Shown: positions 27,103 to 35,757 of the stretch, piece by piece | How positions within the stretch are numbered: the stretch's first letter is position 1 | How the letters are laid out: each line of letters begins with the position of its first letter | Made by a program: the position numbers and the translations under genes | DNA from: Christensenella sp964438705 | GTDB taxonomy: Bacteria > Bacillota > Clostridia > Christensenellales > Christensenellaceae | Direction: 5' to 3' | DNA length: 64,000 nt | NCBI GenBank assembly: GCA_964438705.1 | Contig: CAYTKQ010000009.1 | Span: forward strand, 48,945-112,944 | Notes under the pieces: generated by a model | Seen by the model: only the letters and a program-made list of their open reading frames with translations | Told to the model about the DNA's origin: nothing | Databases searched by the model: none

Positions 27103-28407
27103 TTATTCCCGCATATCCGTGACGCGCTGCGCTTTGCCCTCAAAGCGTTTTAAAGATTGCGGCTCGGCAAGCGTCACCTTGACGTGCATGTTGAGGATCG
27201 AGAAAATATTGCTTGCGATCCTCTCCCTGAGCGCCTCCAGCGCGCCATAGCTTGTCAGCAGTTCTCCATCCGCGACCTCTACCTTCACCTCGATCTTATC
27301 AAGGTGCTTTTCCGTGGTGAGGACGATCTCATAATGCGGCGCGACATCTTCCATGCCAAGCAGCACGCCCTCGATCTGCGAGGGGAACACGTTGACACCG
27401 CGAATGATGAGCATATCGTCCGTGCGTCCGGACACCTTTTCCATGCGCGTTGACGTTCTTCCGCACGAACACGGCTCGTCGAACAGACGCGTGATGTCTT
27501 TGGTGCGGTAGCGCAGAATGGGCAGGCCTTCCTTGGTGAGGCTCGTAATGACGAGCTCGCCGCGCTCGCCCATCGGAAGCACCTCACCCGTATCGGGATC
27601 AATGACCTCTGAAATAAATTCGTCGTCCGCGATGTGCATCCCATTCTGCTTATAACACTCGCCCGAAAATCCCGGCCCGACCACCTCAGACAGCCCGTAA
27701 TTTTCCGTATCCTGAATGTTCAGATATTTTTCGATCTGTTTTTGCATTTCCTTCGTGTGACCTTCTCCGCCGAAAAGCCCCAAACGCAGCTTAAGCTTTT
27801 TGAAGTCAACGCCCATGCTTTGCGCGGTCTCTCCTAAATACATCGCATAGGAGGGGGTGCTGATGAGCACCGTGCTGCCAAAGTCCTGCATGAATTTGAT
27901 CTGCCGCTTGGTGTTGCCGCTCGAAACGGGGATAACCGACGCTCCCACCCGCTCCAAACCATAATGCAAACCAAAGCCGCCTGTAAACAGCCCGTACCCA
28001 AAGGAAATTTGTGCGATATCGTCCGGCACCACACCCGCCGCACACGCGATACGCGCGACAAGCCCCGTCCACATTTCGAGGTCGTGACGGGTGTAGCCCA
28101 CCACCGTCGGGTTGCCCGTCGTACCCGAGGAACCGTGAACGCGCACGATCTTTGACATAGGCACAGCGAACATGCCATATGGATAATTTTCCCGCAAGTC
28201 TTCCTTTGTTGTAAATGGAATTTTTTCGATGTCCTTGAGCGTCCTGATATGCTCTGGCTTTAAACCGATCTCGTCAAACGTCTTTTTGTAATGCGGTACA
28301 TTGTCGTAGCAATACTGTACTGAATGCTTCAGCCGTTCAAGCTGGAGTTCCCTGATCGTCTTTTTGTCAGCACATTCCATCTCTTTGTTCCAGATAATAT
28401 GTTCCAA
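27103..28407 (-). CDS. paaK: Phenylacetate--CoA ligase family protein
   Basis: AMP-forming ligase, 434 residues. The P-loop-like SSGTTGNPTVVGYTRHDLE is near residue 94, the acyl-adenylate motif YGLSEVVGPGFSGEC near 238, and the hinge/AMP motif LRYRTKDITRL near 302. With IorAB it can run in the reverse sense, giving ATP from aryl-acetyl-CoA, as proposed for anaerobic aromatic amino acid fermentation. First gene of its operon. Confidence 0.92.
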   Translation of the reverse strand: MEHIIWNKEMECADKKTIRELQLERLKHSVQYCYDNVPHYKKTFDEIGLKPEHIRTLKDIEKIPFTTKEDLRENYPYGMFAVPMSKIVRVHGSSGTTGNPTVVGYTRHDLEMWTGLVARIACAAGVVPDDIAQISFGYGLFTGGFGLHYGLERVGASVIPVSSGNTKRQIKFMQDFGSTVLISTPSYAMYLGETAQSMGVDFKKLKLRLGLFGGEGHTKEMQKQIEKYLNIQDTENYGLSEVVGPGFSGECYKQNGMHIADDEFISEVIDPDTGEVLPMGERGELVITSLTKEGLPILRYRTKDITRLFDEPCSCGRTSTRMEKVSGRTDDMLIIRGVNVFPSQIEGVLLGMEDVAPHYEIVLTTEKHLDKIEVKVEVADGELLTSYGALEALRERIASNIFSILNMHVKVTLAEPQSLKRFEGKAQRVTDMRE

Positions 28408-28483
28408 AGGTTCTCTCCTCCCACAAGAAAAGCGGACAATCCGCCAAAAACAATTCCATAATATTATAATACATCCCCATCAA

Positions 28484-28512
28484 AAAAGGAATAGTCAATC
28501 GCTATTCCTTAC
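28484..28512 (-). terminator. Intrinsic terminator after the histidine phosphatase gene
   Basis: Minus strand: AAGGAATAG and CTATTCCTT arms around CGATTGA, then TTTTTT. The stem starts in the stop codon region of the phosphatase gene and separates it from paaK. Confidence 0.85.
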
Positions 28513-29075
28513 ACAGTCAATGTAATCGTTTCCCCGTTTTGAATATCGCGCGTGAAAACGTCTGTCAGGTCGCCCGTTAAAAGCGCTGATACACAGGCAA
28601 GGATGAAGCCCTTGTGCGCAACGATCAAAATGCGGTTGTTTTCATATTCAAACAACACATTGTGGATAAATGTGGAGCAGCGCTCATAAAATGCCTCGAC
28701 TCCTTCGCCCTCCGGAAATACAAAGGTCTGCCAATCCTGCATATAGCGCTGCCAATCCGCCGGATATTTCTCCTGTATTTCCGCGGCGTTCAGGCCTTCA
28801 AATAGGCCAAAATCCGTCTCGCTGATGTCTTCCGACTTTAAAATGATCGGCGGAACGACCTCAAGCTTGCTCAGCACATGATCCGCCGTTTGCAGCACCC
28901 GCTTCGCCGTGCCGTAAAAAACGACATCAAATCGTTCGTCCGCCAAATTTTCGGCGGCTTTGCGCGCGTTGTCCTCGCCCGTTTTGGAAAGCGGCAAGTC
29001 TGTTTTCCCGCTGAATACGCCCTTTTCATTTGCTTCCGTTTGCGCGTGGCGCAAAAAAGTGATGCTCGTACTCAT
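28509..29075 (-). CDS. Histidine phosphatase family protein (CobC-like)
   Basis: 188 residues with the FLRHAQTEANEKG phosphohistidine motif at residues 7-19 (Ala where most have Gly) and a second His in IVAHKGFIL near 152. Its overlap with cobU by 4 nt suggests alpha-ribazole-5'-phosphate phosphatase in nucleotide-loop assembly of cobalamin. The family is broad, so another small phosphate ester is possible. Confidence 0.78.
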   Translation of the reverse strand: MSTSITFLRHAQTEANEKGVFSGKTDLPLSKTGEDNARKAAENLADERFDVVFYGTAKRVLQTADHVLSKLEVVPPIILKSEDISETDFGLFEGLNAAEIQEKYPADWQRYMQDWQTFVFPEGEGVEAFYERCSTFIHNVLFEYENNRILIVAHKGFILACVSALLTGDLTDVFTRDIQNGETITLTV

Positions 29076-29641
29076 AACGTTGCCTCCTGCTTCAAGGGCA
29101 GCAGCATTCCGCTCACCACAAAATATGCCTGCTCTGCTTTTTGCGCGAGCATACGGTTTGCGCGACCGGAAAGATCGCGGAATATCCGCCCGAGCGGATA
29201 GGCGGGCACAAGCCCCATGCCTACCTCGTTGGAAACGACGATGAACCGTGCGTCCGTTTGCTCCATTGCATCAATGAGCGCCGATATCGCTTTGTCCACG
29301 ACCTCCTCCAGCCTGTCCTGCTCCGTTGCATCAAGTGTCTCGATATCCCAATCCTGCCGTTCGCGCAACAGAAGGTTGGTGATGTGTACCGTGATGCAGT
29401 CAATCAAGTAGACTGGGTGCGGGTGTTCGCGGATTGCCGATGCGATATCGTAAGGCGCTTCACAGGTCGTCCATCCTGCGGGGCGATCCTCACGATGCCT
29501 TTTGATGCGCGCCTCCATTTCCCCATCCGTCACAAGCGCCGTCGCAATGTAGGCGACGTCATCAAATTGTTTTGCCATCTGTTCGGCGTGGTGGCTTTTT
29601 CCGCTCCGCGCACCACCGGTAATAAAGGTGATTTCTCCCAT
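29072..29641 (-). CDS. cobU: Adenosylcobinamide kinase / adenosylcobinamide-phosphate guanylyltransferase
   Basis: 189 residues. Walker A ITGGARSGKSHHAEQ at residues 6-20, RIKRHREDRPAGWTTCEAP near 46-64 with the guanylylated His, DCITVHITNLLL near 80, and VVSNEVGMGLVPAYPLGR near 135. It salvages cobinamide toward adenosylcobalamin. No cobS or cobT is nearby; the pair with the phosphatase gene stands alone. Confidence 0.94.
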   Translation of the reverse strand: MGEITFITGGARSGKSHHAEQMAKQFDDVAYIATALVTDGEMEARIKRHREDRPAGWTTCEAPYDIASAIREHPHPVYLIDCITVHITNLLLRERQDWDIETLDATEQDRLEEVVDKAISALIDAMEQTDARFIVVSNEVGMGLVPAYPLGRIFRDLSGRANRMLAQKAEQAYFVVSGMLLPLKQEATL

Positions 29642-29677
29642 ATGCTTTCGCTCCGTTGCTTTAATGATTGATGCATG

Positions 29678-29704
29678 AAAAAAGCGGGGATATCGTCCTC
29701 GCCT
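29678..29704 (-). terminator. Terminator of the ATP synthase operon
   Basis: Minus strand: GGCGAGGA and TCCCCGC arms (one A-C mismatch) around CGATA, followed by TTTTTT. It lies just past the atpC stop, before cobU. Confidence 0.65.
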
Positions 29705-29709
29705 TTTAC

Positions 29710-30123
29710 TTACAATGTCGTCTTGCGCTTAGTGAGGCTTAGCCTTGCCATGGCGCGTGCAAGCGCGATCTTGTTGCGTCTGTATTCCTGCTCGCTCCGC
29801 TTCTGGCGCAAACGTTCCTCCGCGCGCTCCTTTGCGCGTTCTGCGCGTTTTACGTCGATCTCGTCCGGCCATTCGGCAGTCTGTGTGAACATGATCGTTT
29901 CATCTGGGCGCACCTCTAAAAAACCCTCCGCGACAGAACACATCAGCCATTTCTTTCCCGTATTGATTTTGACTTCACCCGGCACTACTGTAAACACTTC
30001 CGCTTCATGCCCTTTTTGTATGGACACCTGCCCGTCGTCTGTAGGAAAGATGATGGACAGAACGCTGTCACAAAAAAAGGAACGCTCGGGTGTAATGATC
30101 TCAACCAAAAAATCCGAAGCCAT
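29710..30123 (-). CDS. atpC: F1 ATP synthase epsilon subunit
   Basis: 137 residues from ATG 30123, one base after atpD. N-terminal beta-sandwich with VEIITPERSFF and FPTDDGQVSIQKGHEAE (the GxxGxxxxH-like face), C-terminal two-helix domain rich in Ala/Arg/Glu (residues 88-137). A much longer in-frame reading extends upstream inside atpD but has no support. Inhibitory and coupling subunit. Confidence 0.93.
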   Translation of the reverse strand: MASDFLVEIITPERSFFCDSVLSIIFPTDDGQVSIQKGHEAEVFTVVPGEVKINTGKKWLMCSVAEGFLEVRPDETIMFTQTAEWPDEIDVKRAERAKERAEERLRQKRSEQEYRRNKIALARAMARLSLTKRKTTL

Positions 30124-30124
30124 T

Positions 30125-31534
30125 TTATTCCATTCCCTTTGCTTTTTCTTTTGCTTCCTCGATATCGCCGACCATGTAGAACGCCTGCTCCGGCAAATCG
30201 TCCACTTCGCCGTCAAGGATCGCTTTGAAGCTTCTGATCGTATCCTTGAGCGGAACATATTTTCCTTCAAAGCCGGTGTATACATGAGCCACGAACATCG
30301 GCTGGGACAGAAAACGCTGCACCTTGCGCGCCCGGAACACCAAAACTTTATCCTCCGGCGCCAATTCCTCCATACCCAGAATAGATATGATGTCCTGCAG
30401 CTCTTTATAGCGCTGAAGCGTGTGCACCACGCGATTCGCCACTTCGTAGTGCTCCTCGCCCACAATGCGCGGGTCAAGAATACGCGAGGAGGATTCAAGC
30501 GGATCGACCGCCGGATAGATTCCGAGCTCCGATACGCTTCGAGAAAGCACCGTGATCGCATCCAGATGCGAAAACGTCGTCGCGGGCGCGGGGTCCGTCA
30601 AATCGTCCGCCGGAACATAGATCGCCTGTACGGATGTGATTGAACCATGCTTTGTGGAAGTAATGCGCTCTTCAAGCGCACCGAGCTCGTTTGCCAGCGT
30701 CGGCTGATACCCTACCGCAGAAGGAATTCTTCCAAGCAGCGCCGACACCTCTGAGCCCGCTTGAATGAAGCGGTATATATTGTCGATAAACAGCAGTACG
30801 TTCTGCTGCGTCTTGTCGCGCAGATATTCTGCCATTGTGAGGCCCGTCATCGCGACGCGCATACGAGAGCCCGGGGGTTCGTTCATCTGCCCGAACGCAA
30901 GCGCCGTCTTTTCTAAAACGCCGCTTTCCGCCATCTCGCCAATGAGATCGTTTCCTTCCCTGCTGCGCTCTCCCACACCCGTAAACACAGAATAGCCGCC
31001 GCCTTCCGTTGCGATATTGTGAATCAGCTCGTTGATGAGCACCGTTTTACCCACACCCGCACCGCCAAACAGCCCGATTTTACCACCCTTTGCATATGGA
31101 GCGATCAAATCGATGACCTTGAGGCCTGTTTCAAATATTTCGGAAACCGGATTTTGTTCTGAAAAATCCGGCGCGGGACGATAGATCGGCCAATATTCAT
31201 CTGTCTCGATCTCGCCCTTTCCGTCGATTTCCTCCCCCATTACGTTTACGACACGTCCAAGAATATTGTCGCCCACCGGAATGGTGATAGGTTCACCCGT
31301 ATTGTATACCTTCATGCCGCAGGCAAGGCCCTCCGTCGCGTCAAGCGCGATACAGCGCACCACGCTGTCACCGATTTGGGACGCGACCTCCATCCATATG
31401 TGGGAGTCATGCTCGTTTGAAGCATAGAGGATCGTATTGATAGACGGGTCTGCTTGTTCTGAAAATTTTACATCGATGACGGGGCCTGTGATTTTGACGA
31501 TCTCGCCCTCACTTACAATTTTATATTCGTACAT
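30125..31534 (-). CDS. atpD: F1 ATP synthase beta subunit
   Basis: Catalytic subunit, 469 residues. Walker A GGAGVGKT at about 157-164, GERSREGNDL near 187, the conserved catalytic stretch VGYQPTLANELGALEERIT, and PADDLTDPAP near 320. All look normal for the family. It lies 10 nt after atpG. Confidence 0.97.
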   Translation of the reverse strand: MYEYKIVSEGEIVKITGPVIDVKFSEQADPSINTILYASNEHDSHIWMEVASQIGDSVVRCIALDATEGLACGMKVYNTGEPITIPVGDNILGRVVNVMGEEIDGKGEIETDEYWPIYRPAPDFSEQNPVSEIFETGLKVIDLIAPYAKGGKIGLFGGAGVGKTVLINELIHNIATEGGGYSVFTGVGERSREGNDLIGEMAESGVLEKTALAFGQMNEPPGSRMRVAMTGLTMAEYLRDKTQQNVLLFIDNIYRFIQAGSEVSALLGRIPSAVGYQPTLANELGALEERITSTKHGSITSVQAIYVPADDLTDPAPATTFSHLDAITVLSRSVSELGIYPAVDPLESSSRILDPRIVGEEHYEVANRVVHTLQRYKELQDIISILGMEELAPEDKVLVFRARKVQRFLSQPMFVAHVYTGFEGKYVPLKDTIRSFKAILDGEVDDLPEQAFYMVGDIEEAKEKAKGME

Positions 31535-31544
31535 ATGCCGCTCC

Positions 31545-32405
31545 TTACGTTAGCGCTTCCAGCGCACCCACGATCTCCGTGATTTCCATTGTGATCGCCT
31601 GCTGGCGCGCATGGTTTAATTCAATATTCAGCTTGGCCAACACTTCGTCGGCGCTTTTTGAAGAGGAATCCATCGCCATCATGCGTGCGCTGTTTTCACT
31701 GGCAAACGCCTGAATGAGCGCACCGTACACGAGGCCCACAATATACTGCGGAACCAGTACGTCGAACACCTGCCGCGGCGACGGATAATAGTTCATCTCA
31801 TTCTCATAGTCACATTCCGTGTCAATGTCCTCAAAACTCGTGAGTTCCATGGGCAGCAGCTTGATCACCGTCGGTTCCTGCTTCACCGAAGAATAATAGC
31901 GTGTATAGATCACATAGACCTCATTCATTTCGCTTACCTTATACATCCTCGTAAGATCGTCCACAAGATTACGCGCTTCATAAAGCGTCGGGTTCTGCGA
32001 AATATGAAGGTATTCCACGTCGATCGGAACCTGCTTGCGTTCAAAAAAGGCGCGCGCCTCCTGACCGATCGTGATGACAAACTTTTCGTCTTTTGTCATG
32101 AAATCATACGCAAAATTCAGGATGTTGTGGTTATACGCCCCGCACAGGCCCTTATCCGCCGCGATCACGATATAGGCCGGGTGGCCCTTTTCGTGCTTCT
32201 CCAAAAACGTGTGATGCAGATCGTGCGAGTGCACCAAAATATCCTTGATGGCCGAACGGACGCGGTTGAAATAAAGCAGGTTTGCGTCATAACGCTGGAT
32301 CGCTTTTTTCATTTTAGAGGTGGATATGAGCTTCATTGCTTTGGTGATCTTGCTCGTATCGCCAATTGCGCCGATGCTGTTTTTTACATCTGCCAGACTT
32401 CTCAT
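31545..32405 (-). CDS. atpG: F1 ATP synthase gamma subunit
   Basis: Central-stalk rotor subunit, 286 residues. N-terminal coiled coil (KNSIGAIGDTSKITKAMKLI), the AADKGLCGAYNHNI strand near residue 82, and a C-terminal helix with ENSARMMAMDSSSKSADE and LNHARQQAIT. It overlaps the delta-alpha gene by 4 nt. Confidence 0.96.
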   Translation of the reverse strand: MRSLADVKNSIGAIGDTSKITKAMKLISTSKMKKAIQRYDANLLYFNRVRSAIKDILVHSHDLHHTFLEKHEKGHPAYIVIAADKGLCGAYNHNILNFAYDFMTKDEKFVITIGQEARAFFERKQVPIDVEYLHISQNPTLYEARNLVDDLTRMYKVSEMNEVYVIYTRYYSSVKQEPTVIKLLPMELTSFEDIDTECDYENEMNYYPSPRQVFDVLVPQYIVGLVYGALIQAFASENSARMMAMDSSSKSADEVLAKLNIELNHARQQAITMEITEIVGALEALT

Positions 32406-34258
32406 ACTTCCTTGCTTTCCTCTGCCGCTTCGGGTTCGTCAAGTTCTGATTTTCCATGGCTCTTTTCGGCAAAGAAACCGCGTTCAAACTCTCCGACTGC
32501 ATCAACGATGAGTTTTTCGTTTTCTTCGGAAAGCGCTTTTGTTTCCTTGATCGCATTTTTGATCTGCGGATATTTGGCGTTCACAAAATCAAGAAATTCT
32601 TCATTGAATTTCCGGATTCGCTCGACCGGGATATCCATCAGCAGCTTGTTTGTCGCCATACACAGCAAAATCACCTGATTTTCGACCGAGTATGGCGCGT
32701 ACTGCGGCTGAACGAGCGCCTTTGTGACCTTCAGGCCGTTGTGGATCGCATCCTGCGTTGCCTTATCAAGGTCGGACGCAAACTGGGAAAACACTTCCAG
32801 TTCGCGATACTGTGCCAGCTCCAGACGGAGCGGCCCCGCGACCTTTCTCATGGCTTTGATCTGCGCCGAGCCTCCCACGCGGGATACGGAAAGCCCAACG
32901 TTGACAGCCGGGCGCTGCCCGGAGTTGAACAATTCCGTTTCCAGATAAATCTGACCATCCGTAATGGAAATTACGTTGGTCGGAATATACGAGGAAATGT
33001 CCCCGTCCATGGTTTCGATGATGGGGAGCGCCGTCATAGAACCACCGCCTAAAGCATCCGAAAGTTTTGCCGCACGCTCTAAAAGCCGCGAATGCAGATA
33101 GAAAACATCTCCCGGATAGGCCTCGCGTCCCGGCGGCCTTCTCAAAAGCAGCGACATCGTGCGATAAGCCACCGCATGCTTTGAAAGGTCGTCGTATATG
33201 ACGAGCACATCCTGTCCCTCATACATAAAATGCTCCGCAATCGCGCAGCCCGCATATGGCGCGATATACTGCATCGGCGCTGTGTCGCTCGCCGTTGAGG
33301 TGACGACCGTCGTATAATCGAGCGCACCAAATTCATCCAGACGGTTCACGATTTCCGCGACTGTGGAAGCCTTCTGTGCAATCGCAACATAGACACACTT
33401 TACATTTTTTCCCTTTTGATTGATGATCGTATCGACCGCGATCGCCGTTTTACCCGTTTGACGGTCGCCAATGATCAGTTCGCGCTGTCCGCGTCCAATC
33501 GGAATCATCGAATCGATCGCCATAATACCCGTTTGCAGCGGGGTGTCGACCGGCTGGCGGTCTATGATCGCCGGAGCGATCGTTTCGATCGCACGATATT
33601 CCTCTGAAACGATGTTTCCTTTGCCGTCGATGGACAGACCGAGCGGATTGATGACTCGCCCCAAAACGACATCGCCCACCGGAACTTTCACAACATCGCC
33701 CGTATGACGCACCATCGAGCCTTCTACGACATCCGTTACACCGTTCAAAAGAACGGCACCCACGCGTTCCGTTTCGAGGTTCATGACAATGCCGTACGCA
33801 TCGTTTTCAAATTGAAGCAGTTCGCCGTATTTACAGCCCTCCAGCCCGCGCACAAACACGACTCCGTCGCCCGTACGCTCCACGATACCGATCATCGAAA
33901 TGTCATACTTTACATCGAATTGCGTGATCTTTTTTACAAGATCTTCTCCCACAGCGGAGTTCCCGAGCGCCCCGTCTACGTTGCTGCGCAAGGCAGCGAT
34001 CACGTCCTCAATGCTTTCCGTGCTCTTTTTGATCGACTGATCGCCGATATATTCCTGCATCCTATCGAGATACGATTTTGCGCTCAAGTTATATACCATG
34101 TTGTTTACAGTGGCCACAAAACCATTGATAAGCGTCGGGTCCACCGCAATTTCAAAATCGATCTTCGCGTCAAAAAGTTTATCAAACTTTTCGGTGATCG
34201 CTGAAAGTTCATCCGGCGTAAATTCAGTTGCACAAACGAGTTTGCCTTTCATTTCCAA
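32402..34258 (-). CDS. atpA: F1 ATP synthase alpha subunit with fused delta C-terminal domain
   Basis: 618 residues; ordinary alpha subunits have about 500-515. Residues about 5-72 align with the C-terminal half of delta/OSCP: LSAITEKFDKLFDAKIDFE, then VDPTLINGFVAT, NMVYNLSAKSYLDRMQEYI. A linker of about 25 residues leads into a normal alpha: SIEDVIAALRS near 82, VPVGDVVLGRV near 192, Walker A GDRQTGKT at 264-271, and the crown, nucleotide-binding and C-terminal domains. The TTG start at 34258 has AAGGTGAG 8 nt upstream; an ATG at 34252 is the alternative. The gene starts 3 nt after atpF, so no separate atpH fits. The six-helix N-domain of delta is absent. Confidence 0.93.
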   Translation of the reverse strand: MEMKGKLVCATEFTPDELSAITEKFDKLFDAKIDFEIAVDPTLINGFVATVNNMVYNLSAKSYLDRMQEYIGDQSIKKSTESIEDVIAALRSNVDGALGNSAVGEDLVKKITQFDVKYDISMIGIVERTGDGVVFVRGLEGCKYGELLQFENDAYGIVMNLETERVGAVLLNGVTDVVEGSMVRHTGDVVKVPVGDVVLGRVINPLGLSIDGKGNIVSEEYRAIETIAPAIIDRQPVDTPLQTGIMAIDSMIPIGRGQRELIIGDRQTGKTAIAVDTIINQKGKNVKCVYVAIAQKASTVAEIVNRLDEFGALDYTTVVTSTASDTAPMQYIAPYAGCAIAEHFMYEGQDVLVIYDDLSKHAVAYRTMSLLLRRPPGREAYPGDVFYLHSRLLERAAKLSDALGGGSMTALPIIETMDGDISSYIPTNVISITDGQIYLETELFNSGQRPAVNVGLSVSRVGGSAQIKAMRKVAGPLRLELAQYRELEVFSQFASDLDKATQDAIHNGLKVTKALVQPQYAPYSVENQVILLCMATNKLLMDIPVERIRKFNEEFLDFVNAKYPQIKNAIKETKALSEENEKLIVDAVGEFERGFFAEKSHGKSELDEPEAAEESKEV

Positions 34259-34261
34259 ATG

Positions 34262-34738
34262 TTAACTCACCTTCTCAAAAAAATCGTTGATGACGTTCTT
34301 ATTATCCTCATAAGAAACTTCGCGCTGCAGTACCTTTTCGGCGATCTGAATCGCCATGCGCGTGACTTCCTGACGCATTTCGATGACTGCCTGCTGCTTC
34401 TGGGACTCGATATGCTTTTGAGTACGCGTACGGATTTCCGCAGCCCCCTCCTCCGCTTCCAGAACGATCTGCTTCGCCTGCTCGTCTGCCACGGTTTTGC
34501 TCTTGTTAATGAGTTCGGTCGCCAAATCCTGCGCGTTTTCCATCATCTCATCATATTTTGCCTTTAGCTGCTCCGCATCGGAATATTTTTGCGCAGCCTC
34601 GTCTACCTGCTTTTGTATTTCATTTGCGCGATTCTGTAAAAATTTTGTGATCGGCTTATACAAAAGCCAACGCAAAAAGAAAAACAGAATGATGATATTC
34701 GCAATATAGAGCAGTATTTCTACAAAATTGATTTCCAT
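34262..34738 (-). CDS. atpF: FO ATP synthase b subunit
   Basis: 158 residues: one N-terminal membrane helix (about 8-25, IANIIILFFFLRWLLYKP) and a long charged helix that dimerises as the peripheral stalk. The C-terminal segment (MAIQIAEKVLQREVSYEDN) is the part that usually binds delta. Length is normal and no delta domain is fused to it, unlike mycobacterial b-delta. Confidence 0.94.
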   Translation of the reverse strand: MEINFVEILLYIANIIILFFFLRWLLYKPITKFLQNRANEIQKQVDEAAQKYSDAEQLKAKYDEMMENAQDLATELINKSKTVADEQAKQIVLEAEEGAAEIRTRTQKHIESQKQQAVIEMRQEVTRMAIQIAEKVLQREVSYEDNKNVINDFFEKVS

Positions 34739-34784
34739 TTCCGCTTCCTCTGTGTCTTATTTACGCGCCAAACGCGTACGCCCG

Positions 34785-35015
34785 TTATTTCCCCATCGTA
34801 AAAATCATGATGATCGAAATAACAAAGCCGTAGATTGCCGTAGACTCTGCAAGCGCAAGACCAATGAGCAAAACCTGATTGATCTTGCCTGTGGCTTCAG
34901 GCTGTCTCGCGACGGCCTCACACGCCTTGCTTGTCGCGATGCCCATGCCGATGCCCGCGCCCATGCCCGTAAAAACCGCCAGACCCGCACCGATTGCAAT
35001 TAATCCCATATCCAT
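34785..35015 (-). CDS. atpE: FO ATP synthase c subunit
   Basis: 76-residue hairpin of two membrane helices from ATG 35015 (GGAGG 8 nt upstream; an ATG two codons earlier is too close). The polar loop has ARQPEATG. The ion-binding Glu is residue 57 in ALAESTAIYG, with the Ser, Thr and Tyr known from sodium-binding c subunits. The position that is Gln in those proteins (33 residues before the Glu) is Met here, in GIGMG. Ion specificity therefore cannot be called. Confidence 0.95.
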   Translation of the reverse strand: MDMGLIAIGAGLAVFTGMGAGIGMGIATSKACEAVARQPEATGKINQVLLIGLALAESTAIYGFVISIIMIFTMGK

Positions 35016-35076
35016 AATCATTACCTCCGTTTATCATTCTTAAAATATAAAAGCGCAATGCGCCAAAAACCTTTGA

Positions 35077-35757
35077 TTATGCTTTTTCCTCGATGAACGA
35101 CATCGTCAGCATCGAGAACACGTAAGACTGCATACCCAGATGGAACAAAATAAAGTAGATGGACGCGACCGCCGGAATCGCGATCGCAAAATTCCCAAGT
35201 GCGCCGTAGAGCATATCCATCACCACGAGCCCGCTGAACATGTTGCCAAACAGCCGGCACGCAAGCGAGATGGGAACCGCCACGGACGACAGCACATTGA
35301 TGGGCACCATAAACGCTTTGGGCTCCGCATAGGTTTTAAGCCAGCCCTTAACTCCCCGAAACCGGATCGAATAGGCAATAATCAGCACGAAACTGACGAT
35401 GGCCAGACCGATTGTGCAGTCAAGGTCCGTCGCGGGAGAACGTATGCCCATAAATTCGACCAGACCGCTGCAGATGATAAATGCAAAAATGGTCAAAACA
35501 TAAGGAGCAATCGAGTTTGCTTTCTTTCCCGCCCCCATGATCGACGTAGAAAACTTGTTGATCCCATCTACCATAAGCTCTAAAACGTTTTGCAGGCCCT
35601 GCGGGACTTTCTTAAAATTTTTCAAGATTACGAAACGAAAAATCAATGCAAGAACGATGATGACAAGCGTCGTTCCAAAAGCCGCCAAAAGCGTCGTGGA
35701 AACCTGTATCCCCTCAAAGAGTGTAAGTTTTTCCGGAAATACGCTAGGAATATCCAT
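35077..35757 (-). CDS. atpB: FO ATP synthase a subunit
   Basis: 226 residues, about five membrane segments. The essential Arg is in ISLACRLFGNMFSG near residue 167; the last helix pair carries the FILFHLGMQSYVFSML motif. It forms the two half channels against the c ring. Its ATG overlaps the stop of the preceding gene by one base (TAATG). Confidence 0.95.
   Translation of the reverse strand: MDIPSVFPEKLTLFEGIQVSTTLLAAFGTTLVIIVLALIFRFVILKNFKKVPQGLQNVLELMVDGINKFSTSIMGAGKKANSIAPYVLTIFAFIICSGLVEFMGIRSPATDLDCTIGLAIVSFVLIIAYSIRFRGVKGWLKTYAEPKAFMVPINVLSSVAVPISLACRLFGNMFSGLVVMDMLYGALGNFAIAIPAVASIYFILFHLGMQSYVFSMLTMSFIEEKA

Noticed and set aside
25744..27153. 469-codon open frame on the plus strand
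   Set aside because: It is the mirror of iorA, whose ferredoxin and TPP motifs are unmistakable; composition of the plus frame (Arg/His rich) is typical of an antisense frame in a GC-biased gene.
28459..28491. Promoter for paaK
   Set aside because: A perfect TATAAT (28463-28468, minus strand) exists, but the -35 position reads TTCCTT inside the preceding terminator; support was too weak to list.
29710..30561. Long 283-codon reading of the epsilon gene
   Set aside because: The first about 145 codons overlap atpD in another frame and look random; epsilon begins at ATG 30123 next to the atpD stop.
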